DNA of 64,000 nucleotides from Carboxylicivirga linearis (GTDB lineage: Bacteria; Bacteroidota; Bacteroidia; Bacteroidales; Marinilabiliaceae): assembly GCF_018271995.1 (NCBI RefSeq), contig NZ_JAGUCO010000001.1, forward strand, positions 558,001 through 622,000. The letters run 5' to 3'. The notes beneath the pieces are model-generated. The model did not search any database, was not told the DNA's origin, and saw only the letters and a list, made by a program, of their open reading frames with translations. Made by a program: the position numbers and the translations under genes. Numbering within the stretch: the first letter of the stretch is position 1; each line of letters opens with the position of its first letter. This document shows, in pieces, positions 16,529-25,774 of this stretch.

Positions 16529-17194
16529 ATGTTAGCAAAAGAATTAATATCAGATGTGGTTCCGGCTCTTAAAACCTCCGATACAGGTTTGGATGCAATC
16601 AATTGGATGGAAGTGTTCAGGGTATCGCATTTGCCTATTGTTAATAACAAAGCTTTCTTAGGTATAATCTCTGATGTTGACATTTATGATTTGAATAAAG
16701 CAAATGAACCGCTGGGAAATCATCCCTTATCCTATGCTAAGCCTTATGTTCTAGAATATCAGCATATTTACGACGTTATAGAATTGGCTTCAAGATTGCA
16801 GCTGACGGTGGTTCCGGTTTTAGATGCCAACGAAGATTATCTCGGATTAATTACTCAGCAGCAATTGCTACAGCGTTTTGCAGATTTAATTGCAGCACAT
16901 ACCCCGGGCGGTATTGTTGAATTGGAGCTTCAGCTGAGAGATTATTCTTTGTCGGAGATAGCAAGGCTGGTTGAGGATGCGGATGCAAAAATACTTAGTT
17001 TATACGTTAGCCAAATGATGGAGGGTGATAGGTACTCGATAGCAATAAAATTAAATAGAACCGATTTAGAGCCTGTACTTACTGCATTTGACAGATATGG
17101 TTATTCTGTAAAAACAACCTATGTAGGTAATGATTCTCATGATGAAACGGTTAAAAGAAATTACGATTCGCTTATGAAGTACCTGAGTATGTGA
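16529..17194 (+). CDS. CBS-domain protein
   Basis: The 221-residue protein has a pair of CBS motifs (residues about 5-60, HLPIVNNKAFLGIISDVDI; and 75-125, TVVPVLDANEDYLGLITQQ). An ACT-like C-terminal half follows (GGIVELELQLRDYSLSEIARL). CBS pairs sense adenine nucleotides in many proteins. The target is unknown here, but the gene commonly precedes nadK in this phylum. Its stop overlaps the region of the following gene's possible GTG start. Confidence 0.87.
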   Translation: MLAKELISDVVPALKTSDTGLDAINWMEVFRVSHLPIVNNKAFLGIISDVDIYDLNKANEPLGNHPLSYAKPYVLEYQHIYDVIELASRLQLTVVPVLDANEDYLGLITQQQLLQRFADLIAAHTPGGIVELELQLRDYSLSEIARLVEDADAKILSLYVSQMMEGDRYSIAIKLNRTDLEPVLTAFDRYGYSVKTTYVGNDSHDETVKRNYDSLMKYLSM

Positions 17195-17208
17195 TTCAAA
17201 AAGCTACT

Positions 17209-18645
17209 ATGCAATTAAATGAAGATGGTCAGAAAATAGTCGTTATAGTATGGCTGGTTATACTGGCAACGTGTTCATTTGAAGCTTATGGGCGAAAGCT
17301 TGAAACGAATAGCGGAAAAACAGAAACTAAAGATAGTGTCCTTGTCAAGCAAATAATCATTTCAGGCAACAAGGTTACAAAGCCGCGTGTCATATTGAAT
17401 GAACTGGAATTTGTAACGGGTGATACCTTATGGGTAAATCAATTAGGACAATTCATAACTCGTAGCAGAGATAATTTGCTAAATACATCTCTTTTTAATT
17501 TTGTTACCATTACCTATAGCAATCAGCTTGACGGAACTGTTATCTTTCATATTAAAGTGGATGAACGATGGTATTGGTGGTTTTTTCCAATATTTGAGCA
17601 TACCGATAGAAACCTCAGTTCTTTTTTAGAAAGTGGTGATTGGTCAAGAATGAATTATGGCATTTATCTTAAACGAGATAATTTCAGAGGAAGAAAGGAA
17701 CTGCTTAAATTAAGGATTAAACTAGGGTTCTCAACGCAGTTCTCCTTGCGATTTGATTCACCGGAATACAAGCGAAAAACAGGATGGGGGATGGAAGTGA
17801 ATGCAAAAGCATTTAATAATATACCCTTTGTTACCATTGAAAACAGACCTGTATTTGTATCTGTGAATAATGAGATGTCGCAATTCTACTATAAGTCGGC
17901 TGTTAATTATGGCTTGCGAACTGATTTATATCAAAGGCATAAATTGGAATTAACATATGAAGGGTATAATGTGTCTGACTCAATCATTGATATAAATCCT
18001 AATTACCTGACAGAAGGTGATTCAAAAATGGAATACCTGAGTTTGTCTTATCAATTTAAATACGATAAACGAGACTCCAAGGTTTACCCCCTCGAAGGGA
18101 CGGGCTTTCAGTTGGATGCTACGAAGTTGGGGCTGGGGGTTTTAAACGATAAGTTGGATGATTGGAGTTTGCACCTGTTAATTCAGCAATATGCTGCTTT
18201 GGGTAAGCGTTGGCACTGGGGAGGAGTGGCAGAAGGAAGAATAGGAACCAGTGATGCTTTACCTTATGTTCTAAATCAGGGGTTAGGATATAAGACATTT
18301 ATGAATGGTTATGAGTTATATGTGATGGATGGTGTAAGAAATGGCATGATTCAGAATAAACTATTATTTACGTTGTTGGAACCAAGGGTAAAAAGTATTG
18401 GTTTTATGCCATTGACTCAGTTTGCTAAAATTCATTATGCTTTTTATTTAAAGGCCTTTTTCGACACAGGGTACGCCTGGCAAAGTAACCCTGATCCAGC
18501 CAATGATATGGTAAATAGCTGGCAATATGGATATGGTATAGGTTTAGATCTGGTAACCTTTTACGATAAGGTATTCAGTTTTAATTATTCTATAAATAAG
18601 TTGGGGTACCATGGTTTTTTTGTTCACTTTAACCTCGATTTATAA
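17209..18645 (+). CDS. Omp85-superfamily protein with one POTRA domain
   Basis: About 478 residues from ATG 17209 (a GTG at 17191 overlaps the CBS stop and is an alternative). A hydrophobic signal segment (IVVIVWLVILATCSFEAYG) is followed by one POTRA domain (about residues 45-120, VKQIIISGNKVTKPRVILNE). The remaining ~350 residues are a beta-barrel with the Omp85 signature YDKRDSKVYPLEGTGFQL. BamA in the same cluster has five POTRAs, so this is a distinct single-POTRA paralogue. Its role in outer-membrane protein or lipid transport is not known. Confidence 0.8.
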   Translation: MQLNEDGQKIVVIVWLVILATCSFEAYGRKLETNSGKTETKDSVLVKQIIISGNKVTKPRVILNELEFVTGDTLWVNQLGQFITRSRDNLLNTSLFNFVTITYSNQLDGTVIFHIKVDERWYWWFFPIFEHTDRNLSSFLESGDWSRMNYGIYLKRDNFRGRKELLKLRIKLGFSTQFSLRFDSPEYKRKTGWGMEVNAKAFNNIPFVTIENRPVFVSVNNEMSQFYYKSAVNYGLRTDLYQRHKLELTYEGYNVSDSIIDINPNYLTEGDSKMEYLSLSYQFKYDKRDSKVYPLEGTGFQLDATKLGLGVLNDKLDDWSLHLLIQQYAALGKRWHWGGVAEGRIGTSDALPYVLNQGLGYKTFMNGYELYVMDGVRNGMIQNKLLFTLLEPRVKSIGFMPLTQFAKIHYAFYLKAFFDTGYAWQSNPDPANDMVNSWQYGYGIGLDLVTFYDKVFSFNYSINKLGYHGFFVHFNLDL

Positions 18646-18760
18646 GCTTTCACTTACCTTTGTTATTATTGCATAACTATCTTTATAAATATTTTGCTTG
18701 GTTATAATCATTAAACCCAAGTTGAAATAATAGAATAAATAATTATATAAATCTGAACAG

Positions 18761-19639
18761 ATGAAAATCGCTGTTTTTGGAAAGCAATTCAATACATCCT
18801 TTTACGATTCATGCAGAATGCTTTTTAATGTACTGAAGAGTAATGATGTAGAGGTGATTATTTATAAGCCTTTTTATGAATTTTTGCTGGCTCAGGTGAA
18901 AATGAAACCCGAGATTGTTGGCTTCTTCGATTCTACTGCAGACTTGGTTGGAGTTGATCAGGTATTTAGTATTGGAGGCGATGGTACTTTTTTGGAAGCA
19001 GTAAGTTTTGTTCGTAATACAGAAATTCCTATTGTTGGAATTAATAGTGGTCGCTTAGGTTTTTTAGCTGATGTGTCGCAAAATAAAATGGAATCAACCA
19101 TTCAGGAGGTTTTGAACGGTAATTATGAAGTACATCAGTTAGATCTGCTTACTCTTAAAACCGACAATCAGCTTTTTATGGAAAATCCATATGCTTTAAA
19201 CGAGTTGTCGATTGTTAAGCGAGACAGTTCGTCTATGATCACTATTCATACCTATATTAATGATGAGTTTGTGAATTCGTATTGGGCCGACGGTTTGATT
19301 ATTGCAACTTCAACCGGTTCAACAGCCTATTCTTTAAGTGTCGGAGGTCCTATTATTCACCCTGATGCCGATAACTTTGTTATCACACCTATTGCGCCAC
19401 ATAATTTAACGGTACGACCTATGGTTGTTCCTAATAATGTGGAAATAACTTTAAAAGTAGAAGGGCGTGATACGAAATTTCTGGCGGCATTGGATTCTCG
19501 CAGTGAAGCTTTTGAAGATACTGTGCATCTAAAAGTGAAAAAAGCAGATTTTAGTATTAATGTTATAAAACTACCCGATTATTCTTTCTTTACCACCCTG
19601 CGTAATAAGCTAATGTGGGGGCTCGACAGGCGTAATTAA
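18761..19639 (+). CDS. nadK: NAD kinase
   Basis: Makes NADP from NAD. The 292-residue protein contains the GGDGTFLEA motif, the NSGRLGFLADV block, and the conserved TSTGSTAYSLSVGGPI segment followed by PIAPHNLTVRP. All are diagnostic of ATP-NAD kinases. It lies 115 bp after the Omp85-like gene and 100 bp before the DUF6089 gene. Confidence 0.95.
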   Translation: MKIAVFGKQFNTSFYDSCRMLFNVLKSNDVEVIIYKPFYEFLLAQVKMKPEIVGFFDSTADLVGVDQVFSIGGDGTFLEAVSFVRNTEIPIVGINSGRLGFLADVSQNKMESTIQEVLNGNYEVHQLDLLTLKTDNQLFMENPYALNELSIVKRDSSSMITIHTYINDEFVNSYWADGLIIATSTGSTAYSLSVGGPIIHPDADNFVITPIAPHNLTVRPMVVPNNVEITLKVEGRDTKFLAALDSRSEAFEDTVHLKVKKADFSINVIKLPDYSFFTTLRNKLMWGLDRRN

Positions 19640-19742
19640 TTATCTTTATCGGCAATAAAATTGAAAATTAACGTTTATTAGTTGAGGTGATTAGTGGTTT
19701 GGTTGAGACAACCTTTGAAATAATCAATTAAATAATACATTT

Positions 19743-20546
19743 GTGGCAGGAGTTATAAAACGACTTGTGAAGAACTTTAACCCTTGGGTATATTTGAGTT
19801 TAAGAAAAGGCAAAAAAAACACAGTAATATTTCTACTGGGCGTTTTGTTTCTTGTTGGACAAAATATATTTGCTCAAGACAGACTTGAGCTAGGTGGTTT
19901 TATTGGGACTTCATATTATTTTGGAGATTTAAATCCGTCCAAACAATTCTATAAACCTCGTTTGGCATTGGGGGGTGTTGGCAGATATGCATATAGCGAT
20001 CGTTTGGCTTTTAAAGCGTCATTATATATGGGAGGAATAAGTGGAGATTATTCAGATGAAAGCTTAAATTATAAAGATTTAAGACCCTCGGCAGAGCAGA
20101 ATGGAAGGCCTACATATGAGTTTAGTAATACCATTGGAGATGCAACTGTTCAGGTAGAGTTTAATTTTTTATCATATGATCATAAATATATATCAAATAC
20201 CAACTTCACACCATATCTGTCAGTGGGCTTAGGCACAATGATTTATAGTCGAAAAACGGGGGATGCTGAAAATCTTACTACGAAACCAACTTTTATATTA
20301 TCTTTGCCCTTCGGTGTTGGTGTAAAATATAAGGTTAACAAATGGGTTAGAGTTGGAGCAGAATGGTCGTTCCGCAAAACCTTTGTCGATGATCTTGATT
20401 ATGAAGGTCCTGGCGCAATTGACCCAAGTAACCCTTATGGCGACAACACCACATGGACACATAATAATGATTGGGTTTCGTTTGCAGGAGTATACGTAAC
20501 TGTGAGTATGTTCAGGCGTAAATCAACCTGTAACGGAGGCTATTAA
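19743..20546 (+). CDS. DUF6089-type outer-membrane beta-barrel protein
   Basis: The 267-residue protein has a GTG start; no ATG is available upstream of the signal segment (VIFLLGVLFLVGQNIFAQ, residues about 28-45). The mature part (LELGGFIGTSYYFGDLNP, then alternating strands ending in VYVTVSMF) is an 8-strand-like barrel of the DUF6089 family. The family is regularly found between nadK and uppS in Bacteroidota. The function is unknown; position suggests a link to envelope assembly. Confidence 0.82.
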   Translation: MAGVIKRLVKNFNPWVYLSLRKGKKNTVIFLLGVLFLVGQNIFAQDRLELGGFIGTSYYFGDLNPSKQFYKPRLALGGVGRYAYSDRLAFKASLYMGGISGDYSDESLNYKDLRPSAEQNGRPTYEFSNTIGDATVQVEFNFLSYDHKYISNTNFTPYLSVGLGTMIYSRKTGDAENLTTKPTFILSLPFGVGVKYKVNKWVRVGAEWSFRKTFVDDLDYEGPGAIDPSNPYGDNTTWTHNNDWVSFAGVYVTVSMFRRKSTCNGGY

Positions 20547-20562
20547 AAACAGAACAGTTGAC

Positions 20563-21306
20563 ATGTCAGTAAAAGACCAACTGATAAAAGATAGATTACC
20601 TAAGCACGTTGCTGTCATAATGGATGGTAACGGACGGTGGGCCAAAAAAAGAGGAAATGCCAGAGTTTTTGGGCATAAACATGGAGTTACTGCGGTGCGT
20701 GAAGTAACAGAGGCCTCGGCTGAGTTGGGAATAGAATATTTGACCCTTTATGCATTTAGTACCGAAAACTGGAGTAGACCTAAAACAGAGGTTGATGCTC
20801 TTATGAGTTTATTGGTTACAACCATAAGCTCTGAGACCAAAACATTGATGAAAAACAATGTGAGGCTAAATGCAATTGGTTGTAAAAGTAATTTGCCAGG
20901 AAGCGTTCAAAAACGTTTGGATGAATGTATTGATAAAACTTCCGGGAATACAGGTTTAACACTTACACTGGCCTTAAGTTATAGCTCACGTTGGGAGATT
21001 TTAGAAGCTGTAAAAACAATAGTTTCAGATGTGGAGGCCAAAAAGGTTGATCTTACTCAATTAGATGATGCAATGTTTGGGTCCTATTTGTCAACCAAAG
21101 ATATTCCCGATCCGGAATTAATGATTAGAACCAGTGGAGAGCAACGAATAAGTAACTTTTTGCTTTGGCAATTAGCTTATTCCGAGCTATATTTCTGCGA
21201 TATATTATGGCCCGATTTCAGAAGAGAAGATTTTTACAGAGCCATACTCGATTACCAGGGGCGCGAAAGACGATTTGGCAAAACAGGTGATCAAATAACA
21301 AAATAA
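20563..21306 (+). CDS. uppS: Undecaprenyl diphosphate synthase
   Basis: Cis-prenyltransferase that makes the C55 lipid carrier for peptidoglycan and surface polysaccharide. The 247 residues show the catalytic MDGNGRWAKKRG near residue 20, GHKHGVTAVREV, YAFSTENWSRP, and the C-terminal RTSGEQRISNFLLWQ and ELYFCDILWPDF blocks. It lies 16 bp after DUF6089 and 84 bp before bamA. Confidence 0.96.
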   Translation: MSVKDQLIKDRLPKHVAVIMDGNGRWAKKRGNARVFGHKHGVTAVREVTEASAELGIEYLTLYAFSTENWSRPKTEVDALMSLLVTTISSETKTLMKNNVRLNAIGCKSNLPGSVQKRLDECIDKTSGNTGLTLTLALSYSSRWEILEAVKTIVSDVEAKKVDLTQLDDAMFGSYLSTKDIPDPELMIRTSGEQRISNFLLWQLAYSELYFCDILWPDFRREDFYRAILDYQGRERRFGKTGDQITK

Positions 21307-21390
21307 AAGTTGGAGAATAATGTATTGTTTTCGAAAAAAAAGGGAATAATACATATTTCTAAAACCTAAACGAACAAACTGTTGAATTAA

Positions 21391-23958
21391 ATGAAAGGTA
21401 TTTACCACTATAAGTATTTATTGGTTTTTGTTTTATTCTTGTCTTCTACATTTGCAATAGGGCAGGATGTTCCCAATATTTCCTATTCAGGTTCTCCTAA
21501 GCGTTACGAAATTTCTAGTATTGAGGTTGTTGGTATTCAGAATCTTGATCCAAAGATGCTAGCAAAGCTTAGTGGATTAAGAGAAGGGCAAGAAATTCCG
21601 GTTCCGGGAGATGAAATTTCGCAAGCAATCAGAAAATACTGGGACCAAGGACTTTTTTCGGATGTAAAGATTCGAGCCAAACATATTGAAGGACGTAAGA
21701 TTGATTTAGAGATATATCTTCAGGAACGTCCCCGTTTATCTGAAATGACTTTTACTGGATTGAAGAAAAGTGAAGTTGAAACGGTTCGCGAGAAAGTATC
21801 TATGATGAAAGGTTCTCAGGTAACTCCTTTCTTAATTGATAAAGCTGAGAAATATATTAAAGATTACTTTGTTGATAAAGGATTTTATAATACTGAAGTA
21901 AATATCATTCAAAAGGATGACCCGGCAAAAGCCAATCATGTTTTGCTGGAGATTAATGTCGACAAAAAAGATAAAGTAAAAGTTAATTCATTGATTTTCG
22001 AAGGTAATGAAGTACTTACCGATGGTAAGTTGAATAAAGCCATGAAGAAGACCAATGAAAAAGGGAAAATCCTTAATTTTTTCAGAACCAAAAAATTTAT
22101 TGCTGAAAAATATGAGGAAGACCTGACTGCGGTAATCGATAAGTATAATGAAATAGGACATAGAGATGCCCGAATTGTATCTGAAGAAGTTACTCGTAAT
22201 ATTGAGGATAATACGGTTGATGTAAAAATTAAGATCGAAGAGGGAAACAAATATTATTTTGGTGATATTTCATGGGTAGGTAACACAATTTATCCAAGCG
22301 ATTATCTTTCTTATAAATTAAGAATAAAGAAAGGTGATGTATTCAACCAGAAGTTATTGGGTGAACGTATAATGGATGATGAAGATGCCGTTCAAAACGA
22401 ATACATGGATAATGGTTATTTGTTCTCAAATATTAATCCGGTTGAAATAAGTGTGAAGGGTGATACAATTGATTTGGAGATGAGGGTTTATGAAGGACAA
22501 CAAGCTTCTATCAATAACGTAATTATTAGAGGTAATACCAAAACACATGAGCATGTTGTTCGTCGTGAAATCAGAACAAAACCAGGGCAATTATTTAGTA
22601 AGTCCGAATTAATCCGTACGGTTCGTGAGTTGGCTCAATTGGGGCACTTCGACCCTGAAAATATTTCACCGGATGTACAACCTAATCAGGATAACGGAAC
22701 GGTTGATCTGGTTTATCAATTAGAAGAGAAGGCTAATGACCAGATTGAACTTTCTGGTGGTTGGGGAGCTGGTATGTTTGTGGGTTCATTAGGTCTGAAA
22801 TTTACTAACTTCTCAATACGCAATATATTTAATGGAGAGGCATGGCGCCCTCTTCCAACGGGTGATGGACAAACATTGGCTTTACGAGCTCAAACAAACG
22901 GTAAGTATTATCAATCATATAGTATGTCGTTTACTGAGCCTTGGTTAGGTGGTAAAAAACCTAATTCATTAAGTCTCTCAATCTATCATTCTATTCAAAC
23001 AGGTGTAAGTAGTAGTTACTATAATCCGTCGTACGGTTACGGTGGTTACCCTGGTTACGGAAGTAGTTACCCTGGATACGGTGGATCTAGTGATATTACA
23101 CAGCACATGAAAATTACCGGAGCTTCGGTAGGTTTTGGGAAGCGATTAAGATGGCCTGATGACTGGTTTACTTTGTATACTGAGGCAAGTTACCAGCGTT
23201 ATGACCTATTAGATTGGAATTACTTTATTATGCAGAATGGTATTTCCAACAATTTAAACTTTAAAGTTGTTTTAAGTCGACGTTCCATTGATAATCCAAT
23301 TTATACCCGAAGAGGTTCAGACTTCTCTGTAGGAGTTGAATTTACGCCGCCATGGTCGATGTTCTCTGATAAAGACTGGTCCAATCAGAATATTTCAGAT
23401 GAAGAGAGATATCAACGAATTGAATATCATAAGTGGACCTTCAAAGGAGCTGTCTTCAAGCCAATCGATACTGCTGAGAAGCTTGTGGTAATGGGCCGCA
23501 TGGAAATGGGATTCCTTGGATATTATAATAAGTACCTACAGTCACCTTTCGAGAAATTTATCTTAGGTGGTGATGGTATGTCGGGTTATAGTATGTATGG
23601 TAGTGAAACGATTGGTTTAAGAGGTTATGAAAACTCCTCACTAACACCGTATAATACTGAGGGATCATATGACGGTAATATTTACAATAAGTTATCACTT
23701 GAAGTAAGATACCCATTGGCATTACAACCTTCAGCTACTGTTTTTGCATTAGGTTTCTTAGAAGCGGGTAATGCATGGAGTCAATATGAAGATTTTAACC
23801 CATTCGAATTGAAACGATCAGCAGGTGTTGGTTTACGAATTTTCTTGCCTATATTTGGGCTGATGGGAATTGACTGGGGATATGGATTTGATGATAGTCC
23901 GTACCGACAAAATGCAGGAGGAAGTCAATTTCACTTCGTGATAGGTCAAAGTTTCTAA
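21391..23958 (+). CDS. bamA: Outer-membrane protein assembly factor BamA
   Basis: The 855-residue protein has a signal peptide (YLLVFVLFLSSTFAIGQ), five POTRA domains (about residues 35-450, each with a YEIS/V.G...... pattern), and a 16-strand barrel ending in FHFVIGQSF with the C-terminal aromatic residue of Omp85 proteins. It inserts beta-barrel proteins into the outer membrane. A Gly/Tyr/Pro-rich stretch (codons at 23009-23092, repeated YGGYPGYG units) interrupts the barrel, probably in a loop. It is followed by the periplasmic OmpH/Skp chaperones, the usual arrangement. Confidence 0.95.
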   Translation: MKGIYHYKYLLVFVLFLSSTFAIGQDVPNISYSGSPKRYEISSIEVVGIQNLDPKMLAKLSGLREGQEIPVPGDEISQAIRKYWDQGLFSDVKIRAKHIEGRKIDLEIYLQERPRLSEMTFTGLKKSEVETVREKVSMMKGSQVTPFLIDKAEKYIKDYFVDKGFYNTEVNIIQKDDPAKANHVLLEINVDKKDKVKVNSLIFEGNEVLTDGKLNKAMKKTNEKGKILNFFRTKKFIAEKYEEDLTAVIDKYNEIGHRDARIVSEEVTRNIEDNTVDVKIKIEEGNKYYFGDISWVGNTIYPSDYLSYKLRIKKGDVFNQKLLGERIMDDEDAVQNEYMDNGYLFSNINPVEISVKGDTIDLEMRVYEGQQASINNVIIRGNTKTHEHVVRREIRTKPGQLFSKSELIRTVRELAQLGHFDPENISPDVQPNQDNGTVDLVYQLEEKANDQIELSGGWGAGMFVGSLGLKFTNFSIRNIFNGEAWRPLPTGDGQTLALRAQTNGKYYQSYSMSFTEPWLGGKKPNSLSLSIYHSIQTGVSSSYYNPSYGYGGYPGYGSSYPGYGGSSDITQHMKITGASVGFGKRLRWPDDWFTLYTEASYQRYDLLDWNYFIMQNGISNNLNFKVVLSRRSIDNPIYTRRGSDFSVGVEFTPPWSMFSDKDWSNQNISDEERYQRIEYHKWTFKGAVFKPIDTAEKLVVMGRMEMGFLGYYNKYLQSPFEKFILGGDGMSGYSMYGSETIGLRGYENSSLTPYNTEGSYDGNIYNKLSLEVRYPLALQPSATVFALGFLEAGNAWSQYEDFNPFELKRSAGVGLRIFLPIFGLMGIDWGYGFDDSPYRQNAGGSQFHFVIGQSF

Positions 23959-24016
23959 TAATTAGTTGGTTATGTGTTTGGTTTGATTTTTGTGATGATT
24001 TGATAGAACCAAAAAA

Positions 24017-24538
24017 ATGATAACTATGAAAAACATTGTATTAGTAGCACTTTTGTTTGTATCAACTTTAGTTAGTGCGCAAAAGTATGCTTTTGTTGAT
24101 TCAGAGTACATTCTTCGCAATATACCTGCTTATGAAGCTGCTAACGAACAGTTAAATCAGCTTTCTGCTAAATGGCAGAAAGAGATAGAATCACGTTATG
24201 AGGAAGTATCGCAATTATATCAGGCCTATCAAACCGAAAATGTGTTTCTATCAAGTGAAATGAAAGCGAAGCGCGAGGATGAAATTGTTGAAAAAGAACA
24301 GCAAGCCAAGCAACTTCAACAATCATATTTCGGACAAGAGGGTGAATTGTTTAAGCGAAGAGAATCGCTGGTTAAACCCATTCAAGACGATATATTTAAT
24401 GCAATTACCGAAATTGCAGCAGATAATAATTACGTAGCTGTATTTGACAAGGCGTCAGGTATGGGTATTATGTATGTGGATCCAAAACACGATATTAGTG
24501 ATGATGTTTTGGTGAAGCTTGGTTATAAAAGTGAGTAA
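24017..24538 (+). CDS. OmpH/Skp-family periplasmic chaperone (first of three)
   Basis: The 173-residue protein has a signal peptide (MKNIVLVALLFVSTLVSAQ), then KYAFVDSEYILRNIP, a long charged coiled coil (about residues 40-110) and a C-terminal core NNYVAVFDKASGMGIMYVDP. Skp-type trimers hold unfolded outer-membrane proteins for BamA. The start at 24017 follows an A-run; Met4 is possible. It is the first of three tandem paralogues. Confidence 0.9.
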   Translation: MITMKNIVLVALLFVSTLVSAQKYAFVDSEYILRNIPAYEAANEQLNQLSAKWQKEIESRYEEVSQLYQAYQTENVFLSSEMKAKREDEIVEKEQQAKQLQQSYFGQEGELFKRRESLVKPIQDDIFNAITEIAADNNYVAVFDKASGMGIMYVDPKHDISDDVLVKLGYKSE

Positions 24539-24554
24539 AAAAGAAAAATAGATT

Positions 24555-24605
24555 CATAAGAAAATGCCGGATAGGAGTTTATTTTTCCTATTGTCTTTTC
24601 TTATG
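24555..24605. other. Hairpin between ompH copies 1 and 2
   Basis: cataagaaaa (24555-24564) pairs perfectly with ttttcttatg (24596-24605), and an inner ataggag/ctcctat-like stem adds pairing. There is no T-run directly after it, so RNA processing or partial attenuation is more likely than full termination. Confidence 0.5.
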
Positions 24606-24631
24606 CTTGTAAGAACTAACAATTAAGAATA

Positions 24632-25144
24632 ATGAACAAGGTTGTAGGAATATTAACACTGGTTTTCTTAAGTGCTTTTACAGTTCAGGCCCAACAGCCA
24701 ATGAAATTTGGACATTTAAATTCAAATGAATTGATGGCGGCGATGCCTGAGTTACAAGCAATGCAAACTCAAATGGAATCTGAGTTTAAAGTAAAAGAAG
24801 ATCAGCTTGCAGTGATGCAGGAAGAATTGCAAGGAAAGCAACAGGAATATCAGCAAAATGCCTCTGCATTAACTCCACCGGAGCGTCAGCAAAAGGAGCA
24901 AGAACTTGCCGAAATGAGTCAAAAGGTGCAAAACTATTACATGTTGGCTCAACAACAAATGCAAGCTAAGCAACAAGAGATGACTGCTCCAATAGTACAA
25001 AAGCTAAAAGCTGCTATTGAAGAAGTGGGTGACGAGGAAGGTTTCTTATATATATTTGATTTATCCTCAAAAGTACCTGTTTTTAATTCGGAAAAAAGTA
25101 TTGATGTTACGGCTTTGGTTAAAGCTAAATTAGGCATCCAGTAA
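24632..25144 (+). CDS. OmpH/Skp-family periplasmic chaperone (second of three)
   Basis: The 170-residue protein has a signal peptide (VVGILTLVFLSAFTVQAQQ), MKFGHLNSNELMAAMPE, a Gln/Glu-rich coiled coil, and the C-terminal EEGFLYIFDLSSKVPVFNS core. It is closer to copy 3 than to copy 1: both share FGHxxxxxV/L, the GxxYIFDxSS block and the VKAK end. A recent duplication of copies 2 and 3 is inferred. Confidence 0.9.
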   Translation: MNKVVGILTLVFLSAFTVQAQQPMKFGHLNSNELMAAMPELQAMQTQMESEFKVKEDQLAVMQEELQGKQQEYQQNASALTPPERQQKEQELAEMSQKVQNYYMLAQQQMQAKQQEMTAPIVQKLKAAIEEVGDEEGFLYIFDLSSKVPVFNSEKSIDVTALVKAKLGIQ

Positions 25145-25172
25145 TAATAAATGACTAAGAAATAATAAGTAT

Positions 25173-25682
25173 ATGAAATTAGTAAAAGTATTCGTCGTAT
25201 TAGTAGCATTTGCTTTCGGTGGAAAGTCATTTGCTCAGGAGTTGAAATTTGGACATATCGATGTTCAGAAAGTACTTACTGAATTGCCAGCTAAATTAGA
25301 AGCTGATAAAACTTTACAAGGAGAAGCGACAAAATTGCAAAATCAGTTGCAGGTTATGCAATCAGAATTAGAGAAAATGTATACCGATTACATGACTCAA
25401 AAGGATAGTTTACCTGATTTGATCCGTGCTACAAAAGAAAAAGAAATTCAGGATAAAGACCAGCGTTTGCAACAATACAGCCAAATGGCTCAGCAGGAAA
25501 TCAATAAGAAAGAGCAGCAACTATTAGCTCCTATTGTTCAGAAACTGCAAACAGCCATAGATGAAGTTGGACAAGAGCAAGGGTTAATTTACATCTTTGA
25601 TATCAGCTCTCAGGTAGTAGTTTATCATTCTGATAAAAGTATTGATTGTTCTGAATTAGTGAAAGCTAAAATGGCGCAATAA
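25173..25682 (+). CDS. OmpH/Skp-family periplasmic chaperone (third of three)
   Basis: The 169-residue protein has a signal peptide (VKVFVVLVAFAFGGKSFAQ), LKFGHIDVQKVLTELP, a coiled coil and QGLIYIFDISSQVVVYHSDKS. It lies 28 bp after copy 2 and is followed by a strong terminator, closing the bamA-ompH unit. Confidence 0.9.
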   Translation: MKLVKVFVVLVAFAFGGKSFAQELKFGHIDVQKVLTELPAKLEADKTLQGEATKLQNQLQVMQSELEKMYTDYMTQKDSLPDLIRATKEKEIQDKDQRLQQYSQMAQQEINKKEQQLLAPIVQKLQTAIDEVGQEQGLIYIFDISSQVVVYHSDKSIDCSELVKAKMAQ

Positions 25683-25704
25683 AAAATATTAGCAATGTAT
25701 CAAA

Positions 25705-25736
25705 GCGGGTGACTTTTATAAGTCACCCGCTTTTGT
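25705..25736 (+). terminator. Intrinsic terminator of the bamA-ompH unit
   Basis: Perfect 11-bp stem agcgggtgact (25705-25715) / agtcacccgct (25722-25732) with a 6-base loop and a short T tail. Confidence 0.88.
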
Positions 25737-25774
25737 ATCTTTAAGTTTTAAAACATCACATAAATATATCTAAA

